Part shown: one piece after another, positions 42,666 through 50,942 of the stretch
How the letters are laid out: every line of letters begins with the position of its first letter
Position numbering within the stretch: the stretch's first letter is position 1
From: Opitutales bacterium UBA5694
GTDB lineage: Bacteria; Verrucomicrobiota; Verrucomicrobiia; Opitutales; Opitutaceae
Reading direction: 5' to 3'
Assembly: GCA_002420185.1 (NCBI GenBank)
Contig: DIHO01000004.1
Coordinates: 149,139 to 213,138, forward strand
DNA: 64,000 bases
The notes under the pieces: generated by a model
The model's database searches: none
What the model was told of the DNA's origin: nothing
What the model saw: the letters and a program-made list of their open reading frames with translations, nothing else
Made by a program: the position numbers and the translations under genes

Positions 42666-43217
42666 TCAAGGCAGTGAAGTCCCGCCCAAACCCGAGTCAT
42701 CGAACTCCAGCTCAAAATGATCGTTCAACTCCCCGATCAGCTTAATTAAAGCCATCCGAAGCACCTCATTGTACTTGGCCGTGGTCCTTGACTGCGACAT
42801 CGTCGGAAAACCTCCGTCGGCATACCTAAAATACCCCAACTTATTCCTGCTTCGGCCCAAGGAAGTCTCCTTCAGCGACGCATTTAGCCGAACCTCAATC
42901 TCTCCGAGTCCATTGCTTCCCCATTTGTGCACAAATAACTGCATTTCCGGTTGATCCTTGGGCACCCTCGATCCAAACCGGACGATCTTGTAGGCCATAG
43001 GAAACTCCGCCAAATCCAGAACTTCGATCAAGGTCTCTTCAATATCGTAAAACCGGTCCGCCACATTTCCATCATCATAAACATTATCGATGACGGTTAT
43101 ATAGAGTACCTGATCCTGGCTCAGGTATATGAAAGGGATTTCCTTAGCGGCCTTGAGATTCGTGTGGACCAAACCCGTTAAAACTAGGAGCGCCAATATG
43201 AGTCTCATTGTTTTCAT
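42666..43217 (-). CDS. Hypothetical secreted protein
   Basis: 183-residue exported protein starting at 43217 (MKTMRLILALLVLTGLVHTN), with a clear signal peptide; the longer start at 43247 only adds ten residues. The mature part is mixed alpha/beta (IPFIYLSQDQVLYITVIDN, PEMQLFVHKWGSNGLGEIEVRLNAS). No family recognised; the LFVHKW and YFRYADGGFPTM patches may be conserved. Located 38 bp upstream of the ECF sigma gene in the same direction, so it may be co-regulated. Confidence 0.7.
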   Translation of the reverse strand: MKTMRLILALLVLTGLVHTNLKAAKEIPFIYLSQDQVLYITVIDNVYDDGNVADRFYDIEETLIEVLDLAEFPMAYKIVRFGSRVPKDQPEMQLFVHKWGSNGLGEIEVRLNASLKETSLGRSRNKLGYFRYADGGFPTMSQSRTTAKYNEVLRMALIKLIGELNDHFELEFDDSGLGGTSLP

Positions 43218-43328
43218 TCTAATTAGCATGGCAGGAAACAAGCTCAATCGATATCGATTTTTTCAAAAACGAGTTCGTTGACCAGTATTCTTTGGATTCA
43301 CTTTTCAAGGTGTCCACTCACCTAACGT

Positions 43329-43664
43329 CTACGACAATCGATCCAAGCGAAGTCTTTGCCTCTCATCAAAGAGTCGCATTTCTAACAATTTGAGGGCTGC
43401 TGCCATCCCGAACCCCACGCCACCTGCGATAAAGAACCATATGATAATCTGGTACTTAACCGCTTCCGTCGGCAAGGCCCCTGCCAAAATCTGTCCGGGC
43501 ATCATTCCAGGCAGGGCAACAATTCCCGCCGTCGCCATCGAATTCACCACTGGCATGATACCCGTTCGGATGCAGTCCCGTAGATAGGGCAATAACGCCC
43601 CTCGAGACGTTTCACCCAAAGCAATCGCTCCCGTTCCCCCATCGACAGGCGGCTTGGGGACCAT
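43329..43664 (-). pseudogene. fetB/ybbM-like ABC permease, C-terminal remnant
   Basis: 111-residue frame that matches the C-terminal part of FetB/YbbM-type permeases: ALGETSRGALLPYLRDCIRT, ATAGIVALPGMMPGQILAG and the final helices AVKYQIIIWFFIAGGVGFGM. The N-terminal two thirds, including the first helices, are missing, and the frame begins inside the adjacent ATPase remnant in another frame. I read it as the right half of a deletion that joined fetA and fetB. FetAB is an iron exporter in E. coli; here it is presumably non-functional. Confidence 0.7.
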
Positions 43665-44038
43665 TCACCCGCATCATGGGGTAAGTTCAGCTTTTCTAAA
43701 TCTTCTCGATTCAGGGGTTTTGAAAAGTGATGATCCACGGTTTCCTCCCACCACAGTATCTCAGCCGCCAAATATCCCACCCGCTGTCTCCATTCCGGAG
43801 GACTAAAACTCTCTCGTCCCTTTCCCCAAAGAGAAACCTTGCCCTCATTGACGATCAAATCCGCGATCGCTCTCAGTAAAAGTGACTTTCCCGATCCCGA
43901 ATCACCGAGAAGACAAACTACCTCACTTTCAGCGACGGATAAATCTAGATGCTCCCATTCGATGAAACTCAAATTTTGAATGTTCAACCCCTCCATCTCG
44001 CTAGTCGCCTCTATCATACTCCAATCAGTCGAACCCAT
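43544..44038 (-). pseudogene. fetA-like ABC ATPase, truncated
   Basis: 164-residue frame from the ATG at 44038 (MGSTDWSMIEATSEM) with Walker A (LLGDSGSGKSLLL), a Q-loop region (VGYLAAEILWW) and the LSMGERERL signature, but it breaks just after the signature and has no Walker B or H-loop. From there the DNA continues in another frame as the end of a FetB permease (about 43620). So about 600 bp covering the ATPase C-terminus and the permease N-terminus have been lost. The longer frame reaching 44128 would overlap the divergent oxidoreductase and is not preferred. Confidence 0.75.
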
Positions 44039-44091
44039 CTGTGGCAAGGGATAGTTGCCAATCTGAAAAGATCTCTTTCTAATCCAGCCCA

Positions 44092-45168
44092 ATGAGCAAT
44101 TCCATACGACTAGGCATCGCAGGAGCACGATTCGGCGAAAAGCATGCCGCGGCTTTCAGCAAAATCGATGGATGCGAATTAGAGGCTATCGCTGACTTGG
44201 ATGAAGAAAAACGTACCTCGTTATTTAATACATACAGCTTCAAACGGCAATTCGATTCTTACCGATCCCTAATCGAGTCCGAAAGCTTAGACGCCATCGT
44301 TATTTGCCTACCCTCCCATCTGCATGAACAGGCGATCAGCACTGCCTTCGACGCTGGCATACATGTTCTATGCGAAACGCCGCCAGCGGTTAACGAAAGT
44401 GAAATGTCCCGCATCGTTTCATCAGCCGGGTTCTGTGGAAAGACATTCATGTGGGCGCGGCAGCAACGCTTTTCGCCTGAAATCAAAGCGGCTCGCGAGC
44501 TAGTCGCCGATGGGGCGCTAGGAGATGTCTATCGAGGTGAAGCCTCGTGGCACTGGGGTTGGTGGCCCTTTGCTAGCGACAACTGGAGAGGCAGCCGCGA
44601 AGAGGGAGGGGGAGCGCTTCTGGATATTGGTATCCACATGATCGATTCACTTTGGTACGCAATGGGATGTCCAGATCCAGTAGAAGCGATGGCCTCAAGC
44701 CACAGTCTCTTTCTCAAAGATCACGTACCCGATCCCGACTTCGTCGCAGAGGATTCCGTTTTCGGAATGGTCCGTTTCAAGAACGGCGCTAGCCTCAATT
44801 TCTCGTCCATGTTCTTTGGAAATGTCGAAGGTCCAAAATCAAACTGGGGTGCTCCTACCGAACAATCCATCCGGCTTTTTGGCACCAAAGGATCCGTTGA
44901 TCTGGTCCAAGGGGTACTCACACAGGCCGCGAAACCCAAAGCCTTGGTCAAGTCCTACGCCAGCCCCACAAGCGAAGCTGAGTGGTTCATCCTCCAAGCC
45001 CAGGAATTCCTCGATTCAATCAAAGAATCACGGGAGCCTAAGAACAATAGCAAGCAGGGCCTAACGTTGATGAGGGTACTCGATGCCCTCGCTCAGTCCG
45101 CAAAGGAAAAAAGAGCGGTCCCTATCAAAGCCACCCGTTCGCTCGAGGATCTTTTTGGCGGGCTCTAG
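44092..45168 (+). CDS. Gfo/Idh/MocA-family oxidoreductase
   Basis: 358-residue NAD(P)-dependent dehydrogenase of the glucose-fructose oxidoreductase/inositol dehydrogenase family. Rossmann fold at the N-terminus (IRLGIAGARFGEKHAAAFSK), AIVICLPSHLHEQ, then VLCETPPAVNESE where the usual EKP catalytic motif reads ETP, so the catalytic Lys is replaced by Thr. The C-terminal domain has GALLDIGIHMIDSLWYAMG with the expected His. The altered catalytic motif suggests an unusual activity or substrate. The substrate is unknown and no sugar pathway genes lie nearby. Divergent from the fetA remnant. Confidence 0.88.
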   Translation: MSNSIRLGIAGARFGEKHAAAFSKIDGCELEAIADLDEEKRTSLFNTYSFKRQFDSYRSLIESESLDAIVICLPSHLHEQAISTAFDAGIHVLCETPPAVNESEMSRIVSSAGFCGKTFMWARQQRFSPEIKAARELVADGALGDVYRGEASWHWGWWPFASDNWRGSREEGGGALLDIGIHMIDSLWYAMGCPDPVEAMASSHSLFLKDHVPDPDFVAEDSVFGMVRFKNGASLNFSSMFFGNVEGPKSNWGAPTEQSIRLFGTKGSVDLVQGVLTQAAKPKALVKSYASPTSEAEWFILQAQEFLDSIKESREPKNNSKQGLTLMRVLDALAQSAKEKRAVPIKATRSLEDLFGGL

Positions 45169-45190
45169 CGATAATCCGCCCTCCCCAAAC

Positions 45191-46489
45191 TCATTCAACC
45201 ACGAACAGCTCGATAAGCCCCACACCTTCGGTGTTACCGACACCAGAGAGCTGGAACGTGTACACGCCCTCGTTCAAGGTCAGCAACAGAGCAGCGTCTT
45301 TTGATCCGGCCGCAAGCGGCTTGCTGAGAGAGATTAATGCAGCTTCCAGTTCAACTGCGTTGCTGTCTTCTTCCCAATTGTCATTGGTCACAAGCATTTG
45401 GCTTCTGATGGGCGTTTCATCAAAGAGCGTCTGAAATACCCTGAGTTCAGGATCTGCGAGGGTACCCGGCACACCTTCCACCGCAAGCTGAGGACCTAGA
45501 CCACGGACAAGCACCGTCTTGGTCGAGCCACCGAGTACCGTAAGCCCTCCAATCATGATGTCGCCGCCCGCACCAACCAGTCCACGAGTAGCTAAATTGA
45601 CCAAATCAGCTGACGCGTCGTCGATCGTTAGGGCTCCGCCGCCGGAAATCGCAGTGCCTGCGCTATTTCCAACTCTCACTGAATAAACACCTTCGTCGGC
45701 CACTGACACGTTTTGAATGATCAAAGTCATATCCGTCTCACCAGCTAGCTCGACGTCATCTTTTAACCATTGAACGGAATCAACCACTCCACTCGATTCA
45801 AAGAAGAACTGAGCACGACCGCCTACAGGAACACGCGTTGCAACTGGATCACGCACAATTTCGGGGAGAACTAGCGGTACCTCGATGCTGATTGCGTACC
45901 ATCCACCTTCACTAGAACCTTGGGCGTCATAAGCCTTTACGCCCAATACATTTTGATTCGAGAAGAACCCATCAGGCTCCAGAGTTGCGATTCGGCTGGG
46001 GGTGGTTGGGGTACCTGTCAAAATCAAAAACTGGCTCTTAATCCGATAGAATTTATTAACTCCGCCAGGACCACCGACTCGCTCAAATGGACCTTCAAAA
46101 ATCTCTCCTGGCTTATCGCTTACAAAATCCAGCCCATCTACGAGATCGCTGGCAAAATCAATTTCCCAATAGTCAACCAGCGCCCCCTCTAGTTGAACAG
46201 ATAGACTCACTGGTTCGCCTACTTCTACATTTTTAAAATCGACATTATTTGTGTAAGATCCCGAGTCTCTGCTGGTGACTAAGCCAGTCGCTCCTGCCGT
46301 CGCATGAAAAACCCCCATGGCTGTGGCTGCATACGTCGTCAGCCTGAAAACCTGGGAAAAAGGTTGGCTTAGAGCCTTTTCCAATACCACCAATAATCGA
46401 ACCGCTGGCGAACGCTGCAAGAGCATACCCAGCAACAGGATAGCGAACTGCGCATGAAAGAGTCTCAATTTTAGTTTAAAGATGTTCAA
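45191..46489 (-). CDS. Surface protein paralog 2: Ig-like and C-terminal GG(L)TV module
   Basis: 432-residue exported protein. It opens with an unusual hydrophobic N-terminus (about 1-67: AILLLGMLLQRSPAV, then ALSQPFSQVF and MGVFHATAGAT) shared with its upstream paralog. The middle (about 70-215) has a divergent Ig/cadherin-like region. An Ig-like domain (about 220-295: VPVGGRAQFFFESSGVVDSV, WLKDDVELAGET) is followed by a C-terminal module (about 300-432: MIGGLTVLGGSTKTVLVRGL, GSKDAALLLTLNEGVYTFQLSG). The last part is found at the ends of many Opitutae surface proteins. It is nearly identical to that of the paralog at 46601-47812. Function unknown. Confidence 0.82.
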   Translation of the reverse strand: MNIFKLKLRLFHAQFAILLLGMLLQRSPAVRLLVVLEKALSQPFSQVFRLTTYAATAMGVFHATAGATGLVTSRDSGSYTNNVDFKNVEVGEPVSLSVQLEGALVDYWEIDFASDLVDGLDFVSDKPGEIFEGPFERVGGPGGVNKFYRIKSQFLILTGTPTTPSRIATLEPDGFFSNQNVLGVKAYDAQGSSEGGWYAISIEVPLVLPEIVRDPVATRVPVGGRAQFFFESSGVVDSVQWLKDDVELAGETDMTLIIQNVSVADEGVYSVRVGNSAGTAISGGGALTIDDASADLVNLATRGLVGAGGDIMIGGLTVLGGSTKTVLVRGLGPQLAVEGVPGTLADPELRVFQTLFDETPIRSQMLVTNDNWEEDSNAVELEAALISLSKPLAAGSKDAALLLTLNEGVYTFQLSGVGNTEGVGLIELFVVE

Positions 46490-46600
46490 AATATTCGAGC
46501 GTTGCTCAGACTCATTTATGAAGGGCTAACCAGAAAAGAAACAAAATAGGTAATGTAAGTTTACAACCGCTGTTATCAATAAATACGAGAAGTTCAGGTC

Positions 46601-47812
46601 CTAACGACTGCTCTCTGCAACCACAAAGAGCTCGATGAGTCCAACCCCTTCCGTCCCGCCAACCCCGGAGAGCTGGAAAGTATAAACACCCTCATTAAGG
46701 GTCAGTAGCAGCGCAGCGTCCTTCGAGCCGGCCTCTAGGGGTTTGTTTTGTGCCATCAATGCCGTTGCCAGCTCATCAGCATTGGAACCATCTTCCCAAT
46801 CGTCATTGGTCACTAGCAGCTGGCTTCGAATAGGCACCTCGTCAAAGAGTGTCTGAAAGACCTTAAGTTCCGGATCAGCCAACGCACCCGGCACACCATC
46901 TGCTGTCAATTGTGGTCCAAGACCGCGTACTAGCACAGTCTTAGTCGAGCCCCCTAGCACCGTAAGGCCTCCAATCATTATGTCGCCACCCGCACCAACT
47001 AATCCGCGTGTTGCCAAATTCACCAAATCCGCAGCGGCCGTGTCATCGATCGTCAGGCTCCCTCCCTCTGATTTCGCTGATCCTGCAGCATTAGAAACTT
47101 GAACCGAATAGACCCCTTCAACAGTGGGGGAAGCATCCTGTATAATTAGGGTCTGACCCGTCTCGCCCGCGAGAGCAACATCGTCTTTGAACCATTGAAC
47201 GGAATCCACCACTCCGCTCGACTCAAAGAAGAACTGCCCACGACCTCCCATAGGTACCCGTGTCGAACTGGGTTTGCGCAAAATTGTTGGAGGATCAGGA
47301 AGTGGGGGTTCAGCAACTACAATGGTAATCGTAGTGGCAGTAGTCGTTTGACGCGTCTGGTTTAAGCCATTCCAAGCCTGGGCGATAACATTATACGTTC
47401 CTGCAGTGGTCGGCGTTCCCACAATCGCCACGGAATTCTCGGTATTGATATTGTTCCCGACCAATCCGGGAATACTTAGGCCTGGGGGGATATCACCTGT
47501 GACACGCCATGACGACGCTGCGGATGGAGTTCCCGTTATATCGAAAACTAGAGAGAACTCTTCACCGACCGTCGCATCCGCAGGCGAAGCAGGATTAATC
47601 TGATAAGTGGTCGCTCCCGCCGTCGCATGGAACAGCCCCATACTGGTCGCTACCCAGGTTGTCATTTTCACTATTTTCGCAACGGGAGCCGAAAGGGCCC
47701 GCTCGAACTGCAATACGTATTTAACAACTGGTGTGCGCTGCAGCAGAGCGACTAAGATAAAAATGCCCAACTGAGCACGAGCGAGTTTCATTTGGATCCA
47801 CATTAATTTCAT
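46601..47812 (-). CDS. Surface protein paralog 1: Ig-like and C-terminal GG(L)TV module
   Basis: 403-residue protein with the same N-terminus as its downstream paralog (LGIFILVALLQRTPVV, ALSAPVAKIVKM, MGLFHATAGAT), a divergent central domain including a putative Ig-like IPPGLSIPGLVGN ... GTPTTAGTYNVIAQAW repeat, then the Ig-like domain VPMGGRGQFFFESSGVVDSV and the C-terminal module MIGGLTVLGGSTKTVLVRGL. The C-terminal 220 residues are about 90% identical by eye to those of the paralog 111 bp downstream, showing recent duplication. It begins 38 bp after the DUF4266 gene, so it may be read with that operon. Confidence 0.82.
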   Translation of the reverse strand: MKLMWIQMKLARAQLGIFILVALLQRTPVVKYVLQFERALSAPVAKIVKMTTWVATSMGLFHATAGATTYQINPASPADATVGEEFSLVFDITGTPSAASSWRVTGDIPPGLSIPGLVGNNINTENSVAIVGTPTTAGTYNVIAQAWNGLNQTRQTTTATTITIVVAEPPLPDPPTILRKPSSTRVPMGGRGQFFFESSGVVDSVQWFKDDVALAGETGQTLIIQDASPTVEGVYSVQVSNAAGSAKSEGGSLTIDDTAAADLVNLATRGLVGAGGDIMIGGLTVLGGSTKTVLVRGLGPQLTADGVPGALADPELKVFQTLFDEVPIRSQLLVTNDDWEDGSNADELATALMAQNKPLEAGSKDAALLLTLNEGVYTFQLSGVGGTEGVGLIELFVVAESSR

Positions 47813-47849
47813 ACTTTGTCTTTATTTTAAGTTTCGACGAAAATCAATG

Positions 47850-48080
47850 CTAGTTACAACCGCATCCGCCGCCGCCTACACCTTCCCCGCCCGTTGAAGC
47901 TTCGCGAGAATATTGTATGTGGGAATTCATTACGGATGCCAGTTCGTCACGATCGGAACGCATCGTATAGTCCGACAAATTACCTTTCTGATAGGGTTCA
48001 ACCGTTGCACAACCCGCGCCAAAAGCGATGAGGGCAACAAGGATAGCCCAAGCGGAAATCTTTTTGGATATCTTTTTCAT
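47850..48080 (-). CDS. DUF4266 lipoprotein
   Basis: 76-residue lipoprotein of the DUF4266 family. Signal and lipobox AFGAGCATV, the YQKGNLSDYTM segment and the hallmark end HIQYSREASTGGEGVGGGGCGCN with two closing Cys. Its start overlaps the TlpA stop by 4 bp, so it is the last gene of the DUF3570-ApbE-TlpA-DUF4266 operon. The paired Cys suggest thiol or metal chemistry at the envelope. Biochemical function is not established. Confidence 0.92.
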   Translation of the reverse strand: MKKISKKISAWAILVALIAFGAGCATVEPYQKGNLSDYTMRSDRDELASVMNSHIQYSREASTGGEGVGGGGCGCN

Positions 48081-48577
48081 TCTGCTAGCAGTGCTTGAAT
48101 TTGATTAGACAAATTTTCTGCCGACTCCTTGCCATGCCACCCCTTATGTGCGAATCGGATAATGCCTTCGCGATCCACTAAAAAGGAAGACGGCATAACA
48201 CTGATTTCTGCCGCCTTCACCAACTGCTGCCCGGCATCGTGCAGCGTCGCAAAGCTCGGCTTCTGCTTGTCGAGGAAACGTTGCATCTGATTTGCCTTTT
48301 GGTCCACACTCACGGCGACTATTTGGAACCCCTCATCCTTAAAATTCCGGTACAATTTCTCCATTGCCGGGAAAGCCGCTTTGCAAGGAGCACACCAGGA
48401 AGCCCAGAAGTCCAAGAGCGTTACTTTTCCTTCCATTTCCGGCACCTCCCCTTCAAGAGCAAAACCTTCCAAAGTTGACGATAACTCCGTGCCCGAACCC
48501 CACCCTTCGGCTTGGACCAATGACACACAGGACAAAGCAGCTACTGCCGTCAGATTAATTTTCAACCAGATTTTCAT
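48077..48577 (-). CDS. TlpA-like periplasmic thioredoxin
   Basis: 166-residue thiol oxidoreductase with an N-terminal signal peptide (LTAVAALSCVSLVQA), thioredoxin fold and the WASWCAPCKAAFP active site. FQIVAVSVDQKANQMQRFLD and MPSSFLVDREGIIRF fit TlpA/ResA. It probably keeps thiols of the neighbouring envelope proteins reduced, for example the C-terminal Cys pair of DUF4266. Overlaps the apbE-like gene by 23 bp upstream and the DUF4266 gene by 4 bp downstream. Confidence 0.93.
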   Translation of the reverse strand: MKIWLKINLTAVAALSCVSLVQAEGWGSGTELSSTLEGFALEGEVPEMEGKVTLLDFWASWCAPCKAAFPAMEKLYRNFKDEGFQIVAVSVDQKANQMQRFLDKQKPSFATLHDAGQQLVKAAEISVMPSSFLVDREGIIRFAHKGWHGKESAENLSNQIQALLAE

Positions 48578-49544
48578 AAAATTTAGATGTTTGCTGTATC
48601 CCAGAATTCATGACAATGCATCCTTCCGCGCCAAAAGTTCCTTCCACCAGTTTCAACCCTTCTTCCTCGCCCAAAACAAATACCGCGGTGGAGAGGACTC
48701 CTGCCTCTAGGCAGGAATTTGCGGTGACCGTTACCGCTAAAATGCCATTGATAACCGGCCGGCCAGAGCGAGGGTCTAAAATATGCCCGAACTTTTGCCC
48801 GCTATGCTCAAAGAAACGGCGATAGTCCCCTGAGGTCGCGATCCCCAAATTAATGGCGGCCAGACTGCCCCACGAGGATCCGGGGATTTCCGGATTCTCG
48901 AGACCAATGTGCCAGGCCGGGCCGTTAGGAGGCCTTCCTATCGCGTGGATGTCTCTGCCAAAGTCCACGAGGCAACCCGCCAAGCCATTTCCCACCGCGA
49001 TGGCCGCCACTTTATCCACAGCATACTCCTTGCCGAAGCCTCCCAAATCCAATGACATTCCTTTTTCCGGTAAAAATACACCTCCTGGCTTTCGCTCAAC
49101 CTTTCTCCATCCCACCAAAGACCGCACACTTTCGACCTCGGTATCGGATGGCAGTTGTGTGTGGGTTCTCCGGTAGTCCCATAAATGAATGAGCGGCAGC
49201 ATCGTTGGGTCCAATACTCCTTGAGTCATGAAGTACAAATCGTCGCAAATCGCGAAAATAGACTCTACTTCCGCATCTATCTCAGTCCATGCAAAACCCG
49301 CATTCCGATTTATCTCACTGATGAGACTATTGCCCCTAAACCGTGAATACTTAGTTTCAAAGTTAACAACCCATTGCACCGATTCCTTCGAAAACGCAGC
49401 CGCCTGATCATTGCTTTCCGCAGAAAACTGTATCCGACAATCCGTTCCCAAGGCCTTGAAACGTAAATCGTACAAGCCACGCTTCGGGTCGAATGAAACC
49501 CGAGCATCAACTTTCATTGCCGCTGGTTTCTCCATTAGAACCAT
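48555..49544 (-). CDS. ApbE-family FAD:protein FMN transferase homolog
   Basis: 329-residue ApbE homolog. Core features are KALGTDCRIQF, NRNAGF, DPTMLPLIHLWDY, LDLGGFGKEYAVDK, ATSGDYRRFFEHSGQK and FGHILDPRSGRPV. No signal peptide or lipobox is seen, so it may act before or at export. In the place of the metal-binding D-x3-T motif (usually DALxTA) the protein reads GVLSTA, so the Asp is Gly282 while Thr286 is kept; activity may be altered or use another ligand. It lies between the DUF3570 and TlpA genes with overlaps on both sides. An ATG at 49535 or 49517 is also possible as start. Confidence 0.9.
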   Translation of the reverse strand: MVLMEKPAAMKVDARVSFDPKRGLYDLRFKALGTDCRIQFSAESNDQAAAFSKESVQWVVNFETKYSRFRGNSLISEINRNAGFAWTEIDAEVESIFAICDDLYFMTQGVLDPTMLPLIHLWDYRRTHTQLPSDTEVESVRSLVGWRKVERKPGGVFLPEKGMSLDLGGFGKEYAVDKVAAIAVGNGLAGCLVDFGRDIHAIGRPPNGPAWHIGLENPEIPGSSWGSLAAINLGIATSGDYRRFFEHSGQKFGHILDPRSGRPVINGILAVTVTANSCLEAGVLSTAVFVLGEEEGLKLVEGTFGAEGCIVMNSGIQQTSKFYENLVEN

Positions 49545-50698
49545 AGTGACGCGCCCAACGTTAAAACATCCGCATCTGAAAAAGCAGACTGCGGCGTTTC
49601 ATCCCTTCCTTCCATCTCATAACGCTCAAAAGCCGCATCGACACTAAAGCGGCCCCCAAAATTGTAGATCACTTTCATCCCGTATGTATGGGTGTCAAAC
49701 TTCGCCAGCCGGTAGTCTGCGGTATAAAAGGGAGCCACACCTTGAAGAGTTGCGCTAGGGTCAATTGTGGTTCCAGTCAAATCAAGCGTATAAAAATCCG
49801 CTGAACTCTGGGTGTAGTAACGGTATTTCGGGCGAATAATCAGATTCTCCCCAACTTTCTGATACCACTCCAGGTCAAAGGTACTACTCTCCACTCCCCA
49901 GTTGTCATTGAAATAACGATAATCGAAATCCAGACTGCCCCCCGCTTGAACGAAAAAGTGCTTTACGTTGAGAAACCATATATGCCGCATTCTGTCTGTA
50001 GGTCGGTTTTCCGCGAACGTCAGAGGTAGGGAGAGACCTGGGAGAATTTCCGTTTCCCGCTGGATAATTTTATAAGGATCACTCAGGTATCCGCTGAAAT
50101 CACTGTATGTGTAATTTAGGGCTACAATCGTGTTCGCATCGACTACCTGGCTTAGCCCGAGAAAATAGTCGTAACTCTTTTTTTTCCGATGCTCGCTAAA
50201 GAAGGTCGGTCGAACATCGTCGTCAACTAACGATATGCCATAGCTAAGACCCGTGTTACGCTTGTTGTACTCGGACGTTTGAGAATACGAGTAACCTCGA
50301 GATAGAAAGTCGCTTTCCGAACTATGTGCATACTGAAAGGTCGATTTGTAGATTCCGCGGGTCCAGTCCAAATCGATCACTCCTGCTTCTCGAACATCGG
50401 TGAGATTTGAAAGCGGGACGTTTACGCCATCGTCCGCAGGAGCGCCACTTGGCGTCGCCCCCGATATCGCATCGTGAACCCCGTGACCTTTGAGAGTGAT
50501 CTGGTTGCTCACCTTCTTCTCGAAACCCATGTAACGGGAGATCACCCGAATTCGGTCATTGTCCTCGCTGTAGTCCTGCCATTTGACCGAAATATGGTCT
50601 TCGGCAATCGAAACTCTGGCCCCGAAAAAGTACAGATAACCCACAAAAACGAAAATTCGTACAAATCGGGGGAGAGAAAGAAAGACTGGACGGCTCAT
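49535..50698 (-). CDS. DUF3570 outer-membrane barrel-like protein with DAISGAT motif
   Basis: 387-residue DUF3570 protein with a signal peptide (FVGYLYFFGARVSIA) and a body made of many amphipathic beta-like strands (STFQYAHSSESDFLS, GSLDFDYRYFNDNW, GMKVIYNFGGRFSVDAA), ending in Phe as outer-membrane barrels do. Near the N-terminus, GVHDAISGATPSG (Asp76 to Thr82) matches the D-x2-[ST]-G-A-T flavinylation consensus of ApbE targets. First gene of the operon with apbE, tlpA and the DUF4266 gene. I infer that FMN may be attached to Thr82; DUF3570 function is not established. Confidence 0.88.
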   Translation of the reverse strand: MSRPVFLSLPRFVRIFVFVGYLYFFGARVSIAEDHISVKWQDYSEDNDRIRVISRYMGFEKKVSNQITLKGHGVHDAISGATPSGAPADDGVNVPLSNLTDVREAGVIDLDWTRGIYKSTFQYAHSSESDFLSRGYSYSQTSEYNKRNTGLSYGISLVDDDVRPTFFSEHRKKKSYDYFLGLSQVVDANTIVALNYTYSDFSGYLSDPYKIIQRETEILPGLSLPLTFAENRPTDRMRHIWFLNVKHFFVQAGGSLDFDYRYFNDNWGVESSTFDLEWYQKVGENLIIRPKYRYYTQSSADFYTLDLTGTTIDPSATLQGVAPFYTADYRLAKFDTHTYGMKVIYNFGGRFSVDAAFERYEMEGRDETPQSAFSDADVLTLGASLWF

Positions 50699-50942
50699 AG
50701 CGACTCAATTGGTAATGGAAAAGCGACATTAAGCTTTTACGTGTGGGCCCGGAGCCGCGGTTTCAGCAAATGCCATGGAGTCTGCAAAAAGAATCAGCTG
50801 TGACGAGCCTGATACACTTGCTGTTCCACTGTTTACTGCCTTTTAAAAAATTCAAAGCGATACGTTATTAAAACTATAATACCAAAAGCCCAAAGCTTTG
50901 CAAGTCATCCCGCTCCTGCTACGGTATCCGTCAAGCCTAACT

